64,000 bases of DNA from Ananas comosus. Lineage: Eukaryota; Streptophyta; Magnoliopsida; Poales; Bromeliaceae. Location: positions 9,861,565 through 9,925,564 of the forward strand of contig NC_033635.1 in assembly GCF_001540865.1 (NCBI RefSeq). Reading direction: 5' to 3'. Of this stretch, positions 9,934 to 21,935 are shown piece by piece (position 1 is the first letter of the stretch; the number at the start of each line of letters is the position of its first letter). Position numbers and translations under genes: made by a program. The notes below the pieces were generated by a model. It worked only from the letters and a program-made list of their open reading frames with translations. It was not told where the DNA came from and did not search any database.

Positions 9934-10528
9934 CACTACAACAGAATTAGGTTATAGGGACACATGTTTGGGACACTTTTGAGTAAGTGTCCCATTTACG
10001 CTAAAACTTAAAAAAATATCTACTAATGCCTAAATATAAAGTCCAATCCAACCAAAAATAAAAGATTACTCTACTCAACCCACCACACCCAGTCCATTTG
10101 GCCCGATTACAAACAGAAAAGAAAAAAAAAAGAAAAATCAATTACCATCTTTTCTTCTCTCTTCACTCAATCCACTGAAATTCTAGACGAAGATCCTTTC
10201 TTGTCGTCCTCCTCCGCCACCGCAGCCAACAAGATAGAGTTTCGGCGGTTGCTAAATGCTTAAATAAGTGTTGGTAAATTAGCAGCATTTTTTTAGGTTA
10301 TAGCGACACTCTTTAACTGTCACTATATACCTAGCGACCCCACATATAGCAACNGTAAATTAGCAGCATTTTTTTAGGTTATAGCGACACTCTTTAACTG
10401 TCACTATATACCTAGCGACCCCACATATAGCAACACTTTTTAAAAGTGTCGGTAATTTTAGTTAGCAGCACTTTTTTGACATGTACCTATATTTAAAAGT
10501 GTCGCTATAGACCGTTTTTATTGTAGTG
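9934..10528 (+). mobile_element. Non-autonomous CACTA element, copy A, inside LTR-1
   Basis: The ends are CACTACAACAG and TTGTAGTG, flanked by the 3-bp target-site duplication TCC (9931-9933 and 10529-10531), as expected for CACTA (En/Spm) transposons. It carries no transposase. Related copies lie at 25196-25708, 32890-33403, 34838-35352 (inverted) and mirrored at 7140-7642. This copy is longer because it contains an 80-bp direct duplication around an N. Confidence 0.9.
10274..10434. repeat. 80-bp exact duplication flanking an N
   Basis: Bases 10274-10353 are repeated as 10355-10434, with the single N at 10354 between them. Other copies of the element have this sequence once. It looks like an unmerged contig overlap rather than biology. 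Confidence 0.85.
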
Positions 10529-11297
10529 TCCTTTGCTTCGGGACTTCCTCGCTGCCTGGGATTAGCTCGCGAGGTGGGTTATATCGGTTTATTCCTAAGT
10601 ATCGTAATAGTCAACATGTATGATTTTCAGTTTTGTATATCATGTGTAGCTCAATTTCGTCGATTATATCTTGATGAAATCCGATTTGAGAACATGATTA
10701 GTAAACCCTAAATATACATGTTGGACGTGGATTTGACTTAGGAGAAAACGCGATAACGATCGGCACATGTAAACTACCTGATTTAGCCCTAGGTGCCGTT
10801 GTATTAATTTATACTGTTGCAATATCCTCATAGTGAGTATCCCAGGTAGTTTAGATTTCAGCTACGCTCGTGCTGGGATGCCGAGTGTGTTTTTACAGTA
10901 GCGTTCAAGCTGTTCTGGATTGTTGGGTGCCGTCGGGGTTGACGGTGGACCCGTATCGCCTATTTGGCGTCGGATTGTGCCGAGGGCACGTTACCTGTTG
11001 GTTGTTAGACCAGTTTGAGTCGGTTATTTGACTTTGGCTTTTGAAAGCCTGATTGAGCTCGACAGAGATATACTGCATACTCGGTTGGGTAGCTCCCACG
11101 AGTGCCACTCCGGAGACGGGTGCTGTGCTTTCGCGTTGGTGTCGCTCATGCCGGTTGAACTTGCTCTCCACGGACTAGTAGTGTGGAGGTAGCTGGATAG
11201 TCACAACTGGGCAGGGACGGGTGTGTTCACAGTCCCAGGGACGGGTAAGCTTACAGTCCCGATTGGATTGGGTCTGTCACGCCCGGGTACCAGTGGN

Positions 11298-11989
11298 ACA
11301 ATTAAGTAGGAATGCTTTAGGTAAGATGCTCCTTGCTAAGTGAATATTCTGATGCTGATGGATTTTGAAATATTTAATGTGGGTTAGGCTCTGCATGCAA
11401 CTGTTTCTGGTACTGGAAAAAGAAAATACCATTTCATTAAGAAAATGTTTCCCTTGATTTTGTCTTTTTCAAAATGGAGTGATCATCAAGAACTCTATCA
11501 TATTAAATAAACTTTTTACATATTAAATTTGATGGGATAAACAGTTAAAAACAATATAGAATTAATATTAATTATACATTGATAATGTTAAATAATGCGA
11601 AACAAAATTTCTTTAAAAACTTAAAATGGTAAAAAAGGTGTTTAACGTCGACGACTTGAATTAAATGGAAATAAATCAATTATGTTAGGAACTTGGTGTG
11701 ACTCATGACTCGAACTCAGAGACTTTTTGAATTCTTTATTTAAAACTTTCTATCACATTTGGTCTCAGGATTATTTAGACTCAAGACTAAATTGGAAGAA
11801 ATTAGTTATGTTAGGAGACTGTCATGACTCGAACCGAATTTTTTTGTTAAGACTCTCGCTCACGTAAACTCGAGATTTTTTGATACACCCATCATGTGGA
11901 ATTAAACTAAATAGAAAGAAATCGATTATACTAGAAGTCTGAAGTGATTTGAATTCAGAACCTCTTACTCCGATTAGATGTTAAATAAT
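11298..11989. other. Unique flank of LTR-1
   Basis: The sequence right of the N continues the host sequence and is matched backwards by 5096-5786. It contains a loose repeat of GACTCGAACTCAGA- and TAAATGGAAGAAAT-like segments, with no coding potential recognised. Confidence 0.6.
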
Positions 11990-12425
11990 AGGGAAAACTT
12001 CGAAAACCCTCCCTGTGATTTCGGACTTTTTCATTTTAGTATCCTGTGGTTTAAAATGTATCAAGTTAGTACCCTGTAGTTTCGCATTTTCTTACTTTAG
12101 TACCCTGTGGTTTAAAGTGTATCAAGTTAGTACTCTATAGTTTTATTTTTGCATCAAGTTAGTATCCTGTGGTTTTATTTTTGTATCAAGTTAGTACCCT
12201 GTGGTTTTTAAACCACATGGTACTAAAGTGAGAAAGTGCGAAATCACAGGGTACTAAAGTGAGAAAGTGCGAAACCACAAGATACTAACTTGATACACTT
12301 TAAACCACAGGGTACTAAAGTAAAAAAGTGCAAAACCACAGTGTACTAACTTGATACACTTTAAACCACAGGGTACTAAAGTGAGAAAAAAATAAAACCA
12401 CAAGGAGAGTATTTGAAGTTTTTCC
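11990..12425. repeat. AACCACAGGG foldback element, copy 1
   Basis: The element starts AGGGAAAACTTC and ends with the inverted counterpart GAAGTTTTTCC. Both arms consist of alternating units TACCCTGTGGTTT and ATCAAGTTAG and their complements. Sister copies at 23622-24024 and 41396-41746 have exact 8-bp target-site duplications; here the flanks TAAATAAT and TAATTTAT agree only partly. There is no protein. An 8-bp duplication suggests mobilisation by a hAT transposase. Confidence 0.75.
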
Positions 12426-12459
12426 TAATTTATTTCGATGTTGGAACTTTCGAATTGAC

Positions 12460-13095
12460 GATTACCACCGTTGAACATAATATAGACCACTAAAAGTATT
12501 TAAAAATTAAATTTCATGTCCTTTTATATTGTTCTCTTGTATATCAAGTGAAGACAAAAAATAAATGACTAAAAATAAACATTCTTCAAAAATATTGATA
12601 GCATTCTTATAATGGAGATCAAAAGACATATTTTATTTTAAATAGTTTAAAAAATTTTCTAATCAAATTCCAATTGATTTAGATTTCTTTACACATTAAA
12701 TAATAAATAATGAGAAAACACCTTATATAGGCTACTAAAATTACAAATTTTACAATAATTTGATTATTAGGCCAATGATATCGAAAAGATTTGAAATTTA
12801 ACTTTTAAATACTTTATTTTAGCCCGAATTTTTTGTAGGGGAACTCTATTCTCTCGGATCCATTAGACACGTGCAATTAATTTTCTGTCGATACGTCCTG
12901 CGATTTGCACTTGAATTTCTTTTGTTGTGTTCAGTTAATTCAATAGCTTTTTACATTGCTTTTCGAAACGAAACTAATGGTAGATCATATTCTACGGTGC
13001 TGGTCGTCGATTTGGATGACCTATCATCAAAAATAAATTGGTAGTAACGAAGATCGTTTGCTACTATTGGTACTCTAGCCCAACTCTACTTATAT
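12460..13095. mobile_element. MITE of the TCATCGAAAATAA family
   Basis: The interior resembles 26510-27025 in order and orientation: TTGTTCTCTTGTA, a CAATTGATTT stretch, then a right end with GATCGTCGATTTG, TCATCAAAAATAAATTGGTAG and CAGCCCAACTC-like sequence. The left end is eroded. Non-coding. Confidence 0.45.
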
Positions 13096-13165
13096 GTTAT
13101 TCTTTAATTAGTTCCTATAAACATCCAACTTCTAGAGTGAGACAGTACATTTATGTGATATATGG

Positions 13166-13658
13166 GATTAGATTCAGGATACAATTAAATTGAATCGGGT
13201 TTGAAGCTCTCGTGCCGATCCGCTGTAAATTGCACAGTAAGTCTGTATGCGGGGGCCAAAAATAAAGAACAAATTAATCGGCCCTAAGTCTATTTCGATC
13301 TACTAAGAAAATAGAGCGGGAGGGAGGGACCTCTTCCTTCTTTTGATCAGTCCCGATCAACAAAAGTCTGCAAAAAATTTATTTCTGTTCTGACTCGTTT
13401 CGAACAGAGCGATAAATGGGGATAAAAAATGAGATAGAAATTAGCTGTTCCGAATCTATTCTGACTCATAAAAAAAAACAAGACAGGAAAGTTTCTCTCG
13501 GATCCGTCCGCCAAAAATATATTCCTATTCTCACTCTTTCAAATAGAGCGATGAATAAAAATAAAAAATAAGATAAAAATTATCTGCTCCGAATCTACCC
13601 TCCTGTCAAAAAAATAAGACGAAAGGATCCTGCCATATCGGTCCCATTTGCATCCCTA
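13166..13658. mobile_element. hAT-like non-autonomous element, degenerate
   Basis: The right end CATTTGCATCCCTA matches the hAT termini at 15445 and 3733. The interior has two diverged direct copies of ATAGAGCG and ATAAAAAATGAGAT segments. No clear target-site duplication remains. Confidence 0.4.
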
Positions 13659-14293
13659 GAATAGGTGGGAATATGTAGATTTTGGGCTTGGTTCCCCAGC
13701 ATTAAAGCCCTTTATTAATGAAAAGCTGTTGGTAATTGGATGCCAACTCATGCATGTGTACTGATACTGCCCTTTATATATCTATCATGTTAATTATGTG
13801 ATAAGTAGTGACCTTTCTTGTCCGAATTTTGTTTGAAAACTATTGATCATATTCCATGTGAATGCTGCTTTACATTTTCTTTTTTTTTTTAGGATAAAGC
13901 TCGTAGATAATAAGTCATTAATAAAGTAGAGTTTAAGTCTAGAAGATTCAACTATAAGATGTGCTTCGAAATATAATTATTAATTTCGATTTTGTGCCTC
14001 TGATTCGCTGATAGTGTAACGATCCGACTAGCTAACAATAATAACTGATTGGACCCAAATCATCGGCCCAAAATATTTAAGTTTAGCTATTATTACTAGT
14101 GTGTAGGTCTTTTATACTTTAATCAGAACCATTCTTTCATCCGACCCGCTATCAAGGGACGATAAGAAGAGGATTTGATAGCTAAAAAATTTTAAAAAGA
14201 ACGTTTGAGCAATTAATTCTTTTAAACAATTATTTTTTTAAAAAAATCCATCAAGGCCCGCAACCGTCATGCGGAAGGCACTCCAAATCTCTG
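13659..14293. other. Non-coding stretch
   Basis: No gene, RNA or bounded repeat recognised. Confidence 0.5.
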
Positions 14294-15025
14294 TTAGTTA
14301 ATTCGCGATTAATACGCGAATAATTCGCGTACTTTTAAAAATACGAATTAAACAGGGCGTCCCGTATTTTTTCAAAAAATTAGAAAAAAAACGCGATTTT
14401 TTCTTCAAAAATAATTATTCGCGAATTATTCGCGATTCGCGAATAAATCGCCCAAAAAATCGGCGATCCGCCGAGGGTCGCGTCGTCGCCGCTCGCGTCG
14501 TCGTCGTCCTCCGCCGCCGCCCTCGCCGGCGCCGGGAGCAAGGGCCACGGCTGCGGATCCTGTCTCGTCGCCGCTCACGTCGTTGTCGTCCTCCGCCGCC
14601 CTCGCCGGTGCCGAGAGCAACGCTGCGGATCCCGTCTCGCCTCGGTAGAAAAAAAGAAGATGAACAGGAAAAAAATCGGAGCTCATAAGACATGGATGGT
14701 GCACGCGGTCCACGAGGCCATTTCCACCTCGTGGACCGCATGAGGGGAGGTCCACAGTGGACCTATGGACCTCCCTCTCTTATATATATANAAAAATTAT
14801 AATAATAATATATATAGTATATTAATTATTATATATTTAATATATAGCCGAATTTTTTATCCCGAATTTTTAATTGGTGAACGTATAATACCCGTATAAA
14901 TCACGTATCCGAATAATTATCGAATCCGTTTTTTAACCGTATTTTTTAACGAATTTAAAAATTAAAAGACGAATTTTATTCGAATTATACCCGTATCGAA
15001 TTTTTGCCGAATCCGAATTAACTAA
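14294..15025. mobile_element. Element with TTAGTTAATTCG inverted termini and GC-rich core
   Basis: The termini TTAGTTAATTCG and CGAATTAACTAA are inverted repeats, and the subterminal zones are rich in CGAATTATTCGCG-like motifs on both sides. The core (14458-14650) is GC-rich and contains two direct copies of a roughly 75-bp unit ending GCCGAGAGCAA or GCCGGGAGCAA. The frames at 14415-14755 follow from this composition. No target-site duplication was found. The GC-rich core could be captured host DNA. Confidence 0.45.
14705..14739. repeat. Perfect 13-bp inverted repeat, 9-base loop
   Basis: GCGGTCCACGAGG, nine bases, then CCTCGTGGACCGC. A further GTCCAC/GTGGAC dyad follows at once (about 14750-14770). 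It is the strongest short hairpin outside transposon ends in this part of the window. Confidence 0.7.
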
Positions 15026-15085
15026 CTATGCTCCAAATTCTAACTCGACGTTGTCAAGTACGCAGATGTGGATAGCGCTCAATTT

Positions 15086-15445
15086 TAGGAATGTAAAGGG
15101 AGCGAATCTGGGAGCAGAAGAGGTCCCCTATCTCCTGCTCTAGTTCTTATCAAGTTGGAGTGCATTCAGAGCTGGTTAATTTTAATTCTACTTTTGACCC
15201 CCACTTACTGCTTTATTCGGTGTGGATTGGTCTGGGCGGGAGTAGATTTTTGGTGAATAGGAACGGATTAAAGGAAAGAAAGGGTCTCATACCTCCAGCT
15301 TCATTTACTTGGTAAATCAGGACAAATTTGGAGTGGCCGAATGGGTTATATTTCTTTTATATTTTCTAGTTCCCACTTACCGCCCTATTCGGAGCGGATT
15401 GAGTTAGATCGAAGTTCCGCCAACTCGGATCCATTTGCATCCCTA
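15086..15445. mobile_element. hAT-like non-autonomous element
   Basis: Starts TAGGAATGTAAAGG and ends CATTTGCATCCCTA. The flanks CTCAATTT and CTCAGTCT agree at six of eight positions, fitting an aged 8-bp duplication. Confidence 0.55.
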
Positions 15446-16436
15446 CTCAGTCTAGGGAATAGAAGGAGATCAAGACGAATAAGCAAATGCAGAAGAAGTA
15501 ACTTATACTGATAATTAGATTGATAATAGGAAAAAATAAATAAAATTTATTTTAATTATCATTCATTTGGAATTTACTACCTAATTTTTAAAGGTTTTAG
15601 TTTTACTATATGATCTTTTAATTTATTAGTGACTTTTTAACTTTAAAGTTTGAATATATTATTTATCTTTACCGATTTATTAGTATATTTTATCTAGTTT
15701 ATATATAACTAAAAATTCATTTAACTAATTGCATAAAATCTTAAATCCTGGTCTATTGTTTCGATAAGCTTTTTATATTTTTACCTTTGTAATATTCCGT
15801 AGTTTAGAAAGAAAAATCAAATCAAACTTTCTTTATCATATTGAAACAGTAAAGTCATGATCATTTGATACCATATTTCAATGAAAGAAGCAAGAATATA
15901 CAAAATTGAAAACAAATAATTTCTTTTTTCAAGTAATTTCCCTTTTCCAAAGGGCAAGAACAACATAGGATCGAATCACAAAGATGCAAATGTCTGCAAG
16001 AAAAATGTTATGGATATACGTAAAATTTCCTTCAAAACCTAGGAATATGCTGATATACTAAAATCCATGTTAGCGGAAAAAATTATGGTCCGACGCATGA
16101 TGCGATGTGGTCTGTACGCCAATGTGGCTACATCTCAAACGCAGATCGAAGAGGAAACGATTCAATGAAGTCTAAGCTTAAGGGAAGGCCTCAAGGTCTT
16201 CAGGCTCACTAGCCGTAGGTCTATCTTTGGCTTTCAGGCTTCGGCCGTTGGTCAAGTCGAAGCTAATGGAACTGGATCGACCACCGTACACTAGCGGTCT
16301 TCGAAAGGCACTAACCCTCGTAGATTGAGGTGCACAAAGTAGAAGTGCATTTGCCGGTGAGGACGAGGTGGTCCAACGATGGTCGGAATGGCGGTCGCGA
16401 ATAGCCATCGACGGGCGAGACGGTAGCTAGCTGAGC
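15446..16436. other. Non-coding stretch with a GC-richer zone at about 16080-16430
   Basis: The GC-richer zone gives a 76-codon minus-strand frame (16178-16408) with no recognisable domain. I do not call it a gene. Confidence 0.4.
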
Positions 16437-16925
16437 CAGGGTGCAGATATTCCTAAATTAGGTTAATTAGGACTAGTAATTTCTTACCCTTGATCACGTC
16501 TATTTGAATTTTAAATGTTACAATTCAAATGAGCCTACTTTTTGCATGCCAAAGTCAGATGTGATACTTGTAATTAAGGACCCGACCTTGGATCCATAAT
16601 ATTGTATAATTTCAATCACAATTTCATTTTCATCTGATGTGGGACTATTGAGATGTCACACACTTTTTTCCTTTATTTGTAGCTCGTGAATCGGATACAT
16701 CTACTCTTAACTAGGTTGCAGTAATTTCTAAATTAGGTTAGGACTAGTAATTTTTTGACCCTTTATCACTATTAATGAGCCTACTTTTTGCACGCCGAAG
16801 TCGGGTGGACTGACCTAGGATCCATACTTCCATATATTTTCAATCACAATTTCGTTTTCATTTGATGTGAGACTGTTGAGGTGTCGTACACTTCTCCGAT
16901 TCGTTAGCCGATTCACACACATAGC
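16437..16925. repeat. Imperfect tandem duplication (two units of about 230-270 bp)
   Basis: Landmarks recur in order: CCTAAATTAGG, GGACTAGTAATTT, GAGCCTACTTTTTGCA, ACC(T)(T)GGATCCATA, TTTCAATCACAATTTC, GATGTG(G)GACT. The first unit is about 16437-16690 and the second about 16711-16925. They differ by indels. Function unknown. Confidence 0.6.
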
Positions 16926-17627
16926 CCCTACCACATTTCGTTAGCCCAATATCACACATAGCCCCTGCCTCACATTTATGATCGGTGAACCGACTCTAAT
17001 ATTAAATATAATGATATGGTCTGCTAGTAATATAACTCGCTACCAAATGTAATGCTGCCAAATGTAAAGAGGATACGTAAGGAATACACAAAGAATCACT
17101 ATCATACAATAATACATACATTACCATTAATTTTTTGTACTTCGTTTTTATGCATAAGGCTACGATAATACTTCAAAAAAAGTCCAAGAAAATTGTTGTG
17201 AACGGGGACTTTTTTGATGCGGCGTATTTAATATTGAGAAGTATATATTCCGCGTCAATAAAATTCGGTATTCCATCAAGTTGGTTGGAAATTAAATGAC
17301 TAAGAAAAGATGCTGATTATTAACCAAATTATATTAACTACTCAAAGTTGGTGTTGCATGTGAGTTTGGTGATCAATTAATGATCCATTATTCACATAAT
17401 AAATGTTGGATAAAACATGTAGAAGCCTCTGGGAAATATAGGATCATATATTTTTTAGAAATGAATTGAGTTGTAAATGTGAACAAATTAAATTAGATAT
17501 CAGACTTAGAACCTTGGATACTAATTAACCATTAAGACCTTTTGCCACTTGTGTTAGGAATGGTCCGTAAATACAATATATTTTGAAATAGATTCTCCAA
17601 AGTATGCCCCAATTTTAATTGCTTTTA
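16926..17627. other. Non-coding stretch
   Basis: No gene, RNA or bounded repeat recognised. Confidence 0.5.
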
Positions 17628-18375
17628 AGGTAAATTGCATGTTTGGTCCTCAAACTATCAGTCTGTTGATACTTTGGTTTTCAAGTTTCAATTTAGGCTA
17701 AATTACATAAATCCCTCTGTCAAAATTCGATTTTTCACTTTTCCCTCCTGTTATTTAAAAACCTACACTTTGTCTTTTTGTAAGATGAAAAATGTTCACA
17801 GAGAGTACGGTGTGAACTGTGATGACAAAATAACTATTTTGCCCTTCACCATTTTGCCCCTCGGCATGTTCACAGGAAAGAAGACTGAGGGCATTTTTGG
17901 CATAAAAATATATAATAATATTTTATAAACGGAATCCAAACGGATTAGTAACGGCAGGGGGGAAGTGAACATTTTTTATTTTACAAGGGGGTAAAGTGTA
18001 GGTTTTTAAATGACATGGAGGGAAAGTAAAAAATCGGGTTTTGATATGGGGGTTTTATGTAATTTAGCCTTTAATTTATTATAATTTCTAGCTCAAATTT
18101 TTAGAATTGTTATAATTAAATCCCACAAACTAATTCAATTACTGTATTGTTGATGTAAAAGTGATGTAATATTTTAATTATTGGTGCATATCAATCACAA
18201 CACTGCTTCGTTACTTTTATTTTAATAATTCATCAATATTTAGACGGCTAAATTGGGCTATAGGACTTTATTATAATAATTTTAAAAGTTCGAGTCAGAT
18301 ATTGCAATAAATTAAAGTTTGAGGATTAAAGTATCACTCGCCTCATGGTTTGAAGACCAAACGTGTAATTTACTA
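17628..18375. mobile_element. MITE with TTTGGTCCTCAAACTA termini, host of a nested MULE-like MITE
   Basis: The left end reads TTTGGTCCTCAAACTA and the right end contains the inverted TTTGAAGACCAAA. A second copy lies at about 36400-36755. The continuity of the element is interrupted by 17696-18069. Confidence 0.55.
17696..18069. mobile_element. MULE-like MITE with GGCTAAATTACATAAA termini
   Basis: Starts GGCTAAATTACATAAA and ends TTATGTAATTTAGCC. The 9-bp flanks TTCAATTTA and TTTAATTTA differ at one base, as in Mutator-like target-site duplications. Internal landmarks (AAAATGTTCACAG, GTGTGAACTGTGATGAC, ATATATAATAATATTTTATA) recur in 39253-39893. The frame at 17635-17928 is a by-product. Confidence 0.7.
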
Positions 18376-19778
18376 TATTTTCTAAAAGGACTTAATTATC
18401 TAGGAAATCATTAAAATTAATAACTCTATCAACTATTAGTTGTTGATGGTAAATTGAATCGAAAATATCTACTGAAAAAGTATTGACAACAATTAAGTTT
18501 AATACAATCTTCATTAGATTTGAAAATTTCCAACTTAAATTGTTTGATATAATTTAAATCAAGAGAATCAAAAGTTGACAAAATATCACAAAAGAAAGAC
18601 AAAATTATAGAAACCCCCAAGTAAATACTCGCTTTTTCATGTTCTCTCTTTCTAACTTTCAAAAACGTACATTTTGTCCCTTTAAAATTTCAAAAATGTT
18701 TGCAGGAGAGTATGACGTTAAGCAGAAGGCAAAATGACCAAATCATCCTCACATCTTCTATAAGAAAAAAAAAAAAATTTTAATACATTTATATCGTTTT
18801 GAAAGACATTTTCAATATAAATTATAAGAAATTGATGGAATACCAATGGAACCCTGATGGAGAGAGGCTAAATGCAACAACTTGAAATGTTAAGAGAGTA
18901 TAATATAGATTTTTAAAAGTTAGGATGGAAAAGTAAAAAAAAGGGATATTTATCGGGAGTTTTTTTATAATTTAACACAAAAAAATGAAGGATTTAAAAA
19001 CACAGATGAAACAATTCACATTCAGGTTGGGCTGGGTTGGGTTTCATAACTCGATTACGTTGCCGCATTCGGTCCGATCCGAATTGAAGCCCGAGCCCAA
19101 CACGAGTGCAAGGAAAAATTTGGCCCGAGCTCATGAATTTCTACAAATTAATTAAAGAGAGGCACCAAAAAACTGGCCTAGGAAAAGATGATTTGCTTTT
19201 AATTTGATCCCAAGTGGTCTAATTTAAGGTATCCGCATGGAGGGACCAATCGAGCTCAATGTATTTTTTTTTGAGAGATAGGTAGCACGCTACCCATTTA
19301 CTTCATTTAGAAATAAACTTAGCTGGAAATGTGAATCAACTAGGATTCGAACTTGGGCCTCGGGTACCAACCACCAAGCCCTTTGCCACTTGCTTTAGGG
19401 ACGGTCGGTATCGGTCGGTATCGAGCTCAATGTATTTAGTTTTTCTTTTGCTGTGTAAAATGCAGCGGAAGTATACGTTCGTACTTTTTCAGAAGCAACT
19501 CGCACTAAAACGCGATAAGTTTCGGATCGTAGAGATTGATTTATGTGTTCTTGAATCATCCACGAAAGTCTTCTTACGCTGTAAATCCGCGGTAAATTAA
19601 GCTACGAACGAGCTAAATCTATAATCCACCGTTCAAGGCCCTCTAGAAACAATAGATTAATGATGGATGTGGTTTTTCTCACTCACAAGATGGTGCACAA
19701 ATTTATTACAATTTTTTGAGTATTTTTTTATTTTTTCTTGTTCTTTTTTTATAAGAGAATCGCCTGTATATTTATAAG
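18376..19778. other. Non-coding stretch with a diverged MITE fragment at about 18640-18975
   Basis: The fragment shares ordered pieces (ACATTTTGTCCC, AAAATGTTTGCAGGAGAGTA, GGGAGTTTTTTTATAATTTA) with the GGCTAAATTAC family. Elsewhere nothing is recognised. Confidence 0.4.
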
Positions 19779-20398
19779 TAGGGGTGGAACTGGGCCCGGG
19801 CCTAAACAAGGCCTGGCCCGATGGGCCATGTTTGGGCCGGGCATTGGGTATTAAAAATACAACTTTGGGTTCGGGCCGGGTTTAAAAATTTAGGCCCGAA
19901 AAAATTTTGGGCCTATTTGGGCATGTCCAAGCCCGACCCGAGCCCGACCTAAAAGCCCGATATATTAATTATCAAAATAAAATATTTAATTATATATATT
20001 ATTTATCTATAGTATATCATATATAGTATATATTGTTATTAATGATATGTACTTATATATATAAGGATATATTATATATTAACAAAATATTTAGTTCTAT
20101 TTTATGATATATTTGATGTTAGATATTAATTTCTTTGATGTGATAAAACTAAAAACAGGTATTTTATTTTAATTTTATACAAATAAAAGTATTTATGTAT
20201 TATATGATAAATGCATAAAATGGGCCTCCACAAAGCCCGATGGGTATTGGGCATTGGGCTTGGGCTTGGGCCGGGCCTTAATTTAAAAAAAATTGGATAA
20301 CAGCCCGACCCGAAGCCCAACATTTTTTTTTTGGGCCGGGCTTGGGCATAGTAATACTCGACCCAAGCCCGGCCCAGTTCCACCCCTATTTATAAGGG
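19779..20398. mobile_element. Non-autonomous hAT element with perfect 8-bp target-site duplication
   Basis: Starts TAGGGGTGGAACTGGGC and ends CCCAGTTCCACCCCTA, flanked by TTTATAAG at 19771-19778 and 20399-20406. Both ends carry GGGCCGGG- and CCCGACCC-type repeats and the middle is AT-rich. There is no transposase; the 85-codon minus frame is a by-product. Confidence 0.9.
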
Positions 20399-21385
20399 AT
20401 CCTAACAGCCTAATAGGTAAGTAGATGATTAGACTGAATCGGTTTATGATTGCTATCCTAATATAGCTAAAATATATCTCTAATTAGATTTTCAAATTAC
20501 AAACGAGATTAAATCTAGTCTAATTAGACGACATAATAACTATCAGATCGAGCCCAATCATGGACGCATCTGACTCGGTTTGACCTAATGGGAACATGCT
20601 GCATGGAATGGTTTTTGTCTACAAGAAATATAAAGCGAGAACAAACTATACGTACGTTCCAAAATGGAAAAGGTATGTACCTGGTGAGAGGGAGAGAAAG
20701 AAAAAGGTAGTTAGCTACCTACTTCCTTCGTTAAGAGAAACAAAGCAACAGGAGAGAAACACTTCCAAAGGGGGAAAAGGTTGGAAAAGAGAACAAAAAG
20801 AAGAAAGAGAAAGGGTGTAAAAAGAAAAGAATGAAGGAAAAGAGGAGTCTCGATTGCAACAGTTAGCGAGAGTGTTCGGCCCACAAATTTAACAATCCAT
20901 GAATACCTTAATTTTAGAACCTGTAATGGATTCTTCATGTTATAATCCAGTTGTTCTACACTTGTTATAGAGATAGAAATTGGTTTCATGCGTTATAACA
21001 GCCAAGTCCAGTTTCAACCTACATATACGATTTCATACCTGCAAGATTGATCATTTGCAAGTATTGATGTGATTGGTCGCATATTTGAAGAGTTGTTACA
21101 TATTTCAAACACAATAGTAATAGATAAGAAAAGTGGGAAAAAAAACATTTCGGAATTTTTTAAAAAACAGTTGGAAGAACAAAGATGTTAAAAGCAAATG
21201 CTTTCAATTAGCTAGGAAAACAAATTATTTCTGCAATTCGACCTTTAATATTTTCTACAGAGTACTATATAATTCTTATATGTATACACTCACAAACAGT
21301 TTTAAGGAATCATAAATGGCAACCATCATTGAATCTCTTTTTTCTTTTCTATTCGTTTTCCATTGAATATACACTTATCATAGAG
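20399..21385. other. Non-coding stretch
   Basis: Contains a purine-rich zone (about 20685-20850) that yields low-complexity frames on both strands. No gene recognised. Confidence 0.5.
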
Positions 21386-21832
21386 TTAGAGTAGTCCTAC
21401 GATAGATGATTATCTGAAAAATGGGGCGTCACAATTGGTGGTGTTAAGCCTAATTACCAGCTGAAAGTATGAGATAAGTTTTGGCTAAGCCAAAGTTATG
21501 CAGCGGGCAGAATGAGACTCTCCGACTGATGATTGTTATGGGTGGAGCGCGGCTCTCCATAAGATCGGCTAAGACTAGCGAGACGAGTCTCACATTGTCT
21601 GATACTTGTGAGTGTGCCTGAGCTTGACGAGAACGTTAGAACATAAAAAGGAAGAAAATGTGACACCCTTGAATTTAGAATAATTCTATATATAAGGTAT
21701 GATACGATTATATCTCCTAATCCGGTTATAGTATTTTGAGTGGCGGCTAGACCCAAGAGATTAAGAAAGTCAAGCATCCTAAGGCTAGAGTAGCACTAGG
21801 ATGGATAACCTCATGAGAAGTGGGATATCACA
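21386..21832 (+). mobile_element. Cassandra-type TRIM element, 5' LTR truncated
   Basis: The end of a 5' LTR (GGGGCGTCACA, to about 21433) is followed by an internal stretch (21434-21658) and a 3' LTR (21659-21832) that starts TGTGACACCC and ends GATATCACA. The LTR contains a decayed 5S rRNA core: AAGTCAAGCATCCTAAGGCT then TAGCACTAGGATGG. Cassandra elements are short non-coding retrotransposons with 5S rRNA sequence in their LTRs. The internal part resembles that of 60206-60427. Confidence 0.75.
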
Positions 21833-21890
21833 TTCAATTGAAATGAGGAAATTAAAACCCTAGTTATTGAACTAAAACCGTACAACATCT

Positions 21891-21895
<5 letters not shown>

Positions 21896-21935
<40 letters not shown>

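Larger units (their letters stand above)
9020..11296 (+). mobile_element. Long solo LTR (LTR-1), 3' end missing at the N
   Basis: The LTR starts TGTGAGATCC after CTTAA. Its true end, GCGACA followed by CTTAA, is seen only in the mirrored copy near 5817. Three related LTRs occur in this window (also 45370-47715 and 47839-50548). Shared landmarks are an upstream palindrome array, a TATA-like box (9357-9364), a GAGGTGAGT donor-like site (about 9586-9594) and a GC-rich 3' part with CACTCCGGAG. No gag-pol sequence is present. Long LTRs of 2-3 kb suggest a Ty3/gypsy chromovirus such as the Del/Tekay lineage, but this is inference. ORFs at 9305-9720 and 10905-11171 are not proteins I recognise. Confidence 0.8.

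Noticed and set aside
14415..14755. Arginine-rich minus-strand ORFs of 108-109 codons
   Set aside because: Two frames are open over the same GC-rich tandem repeat; compositional.
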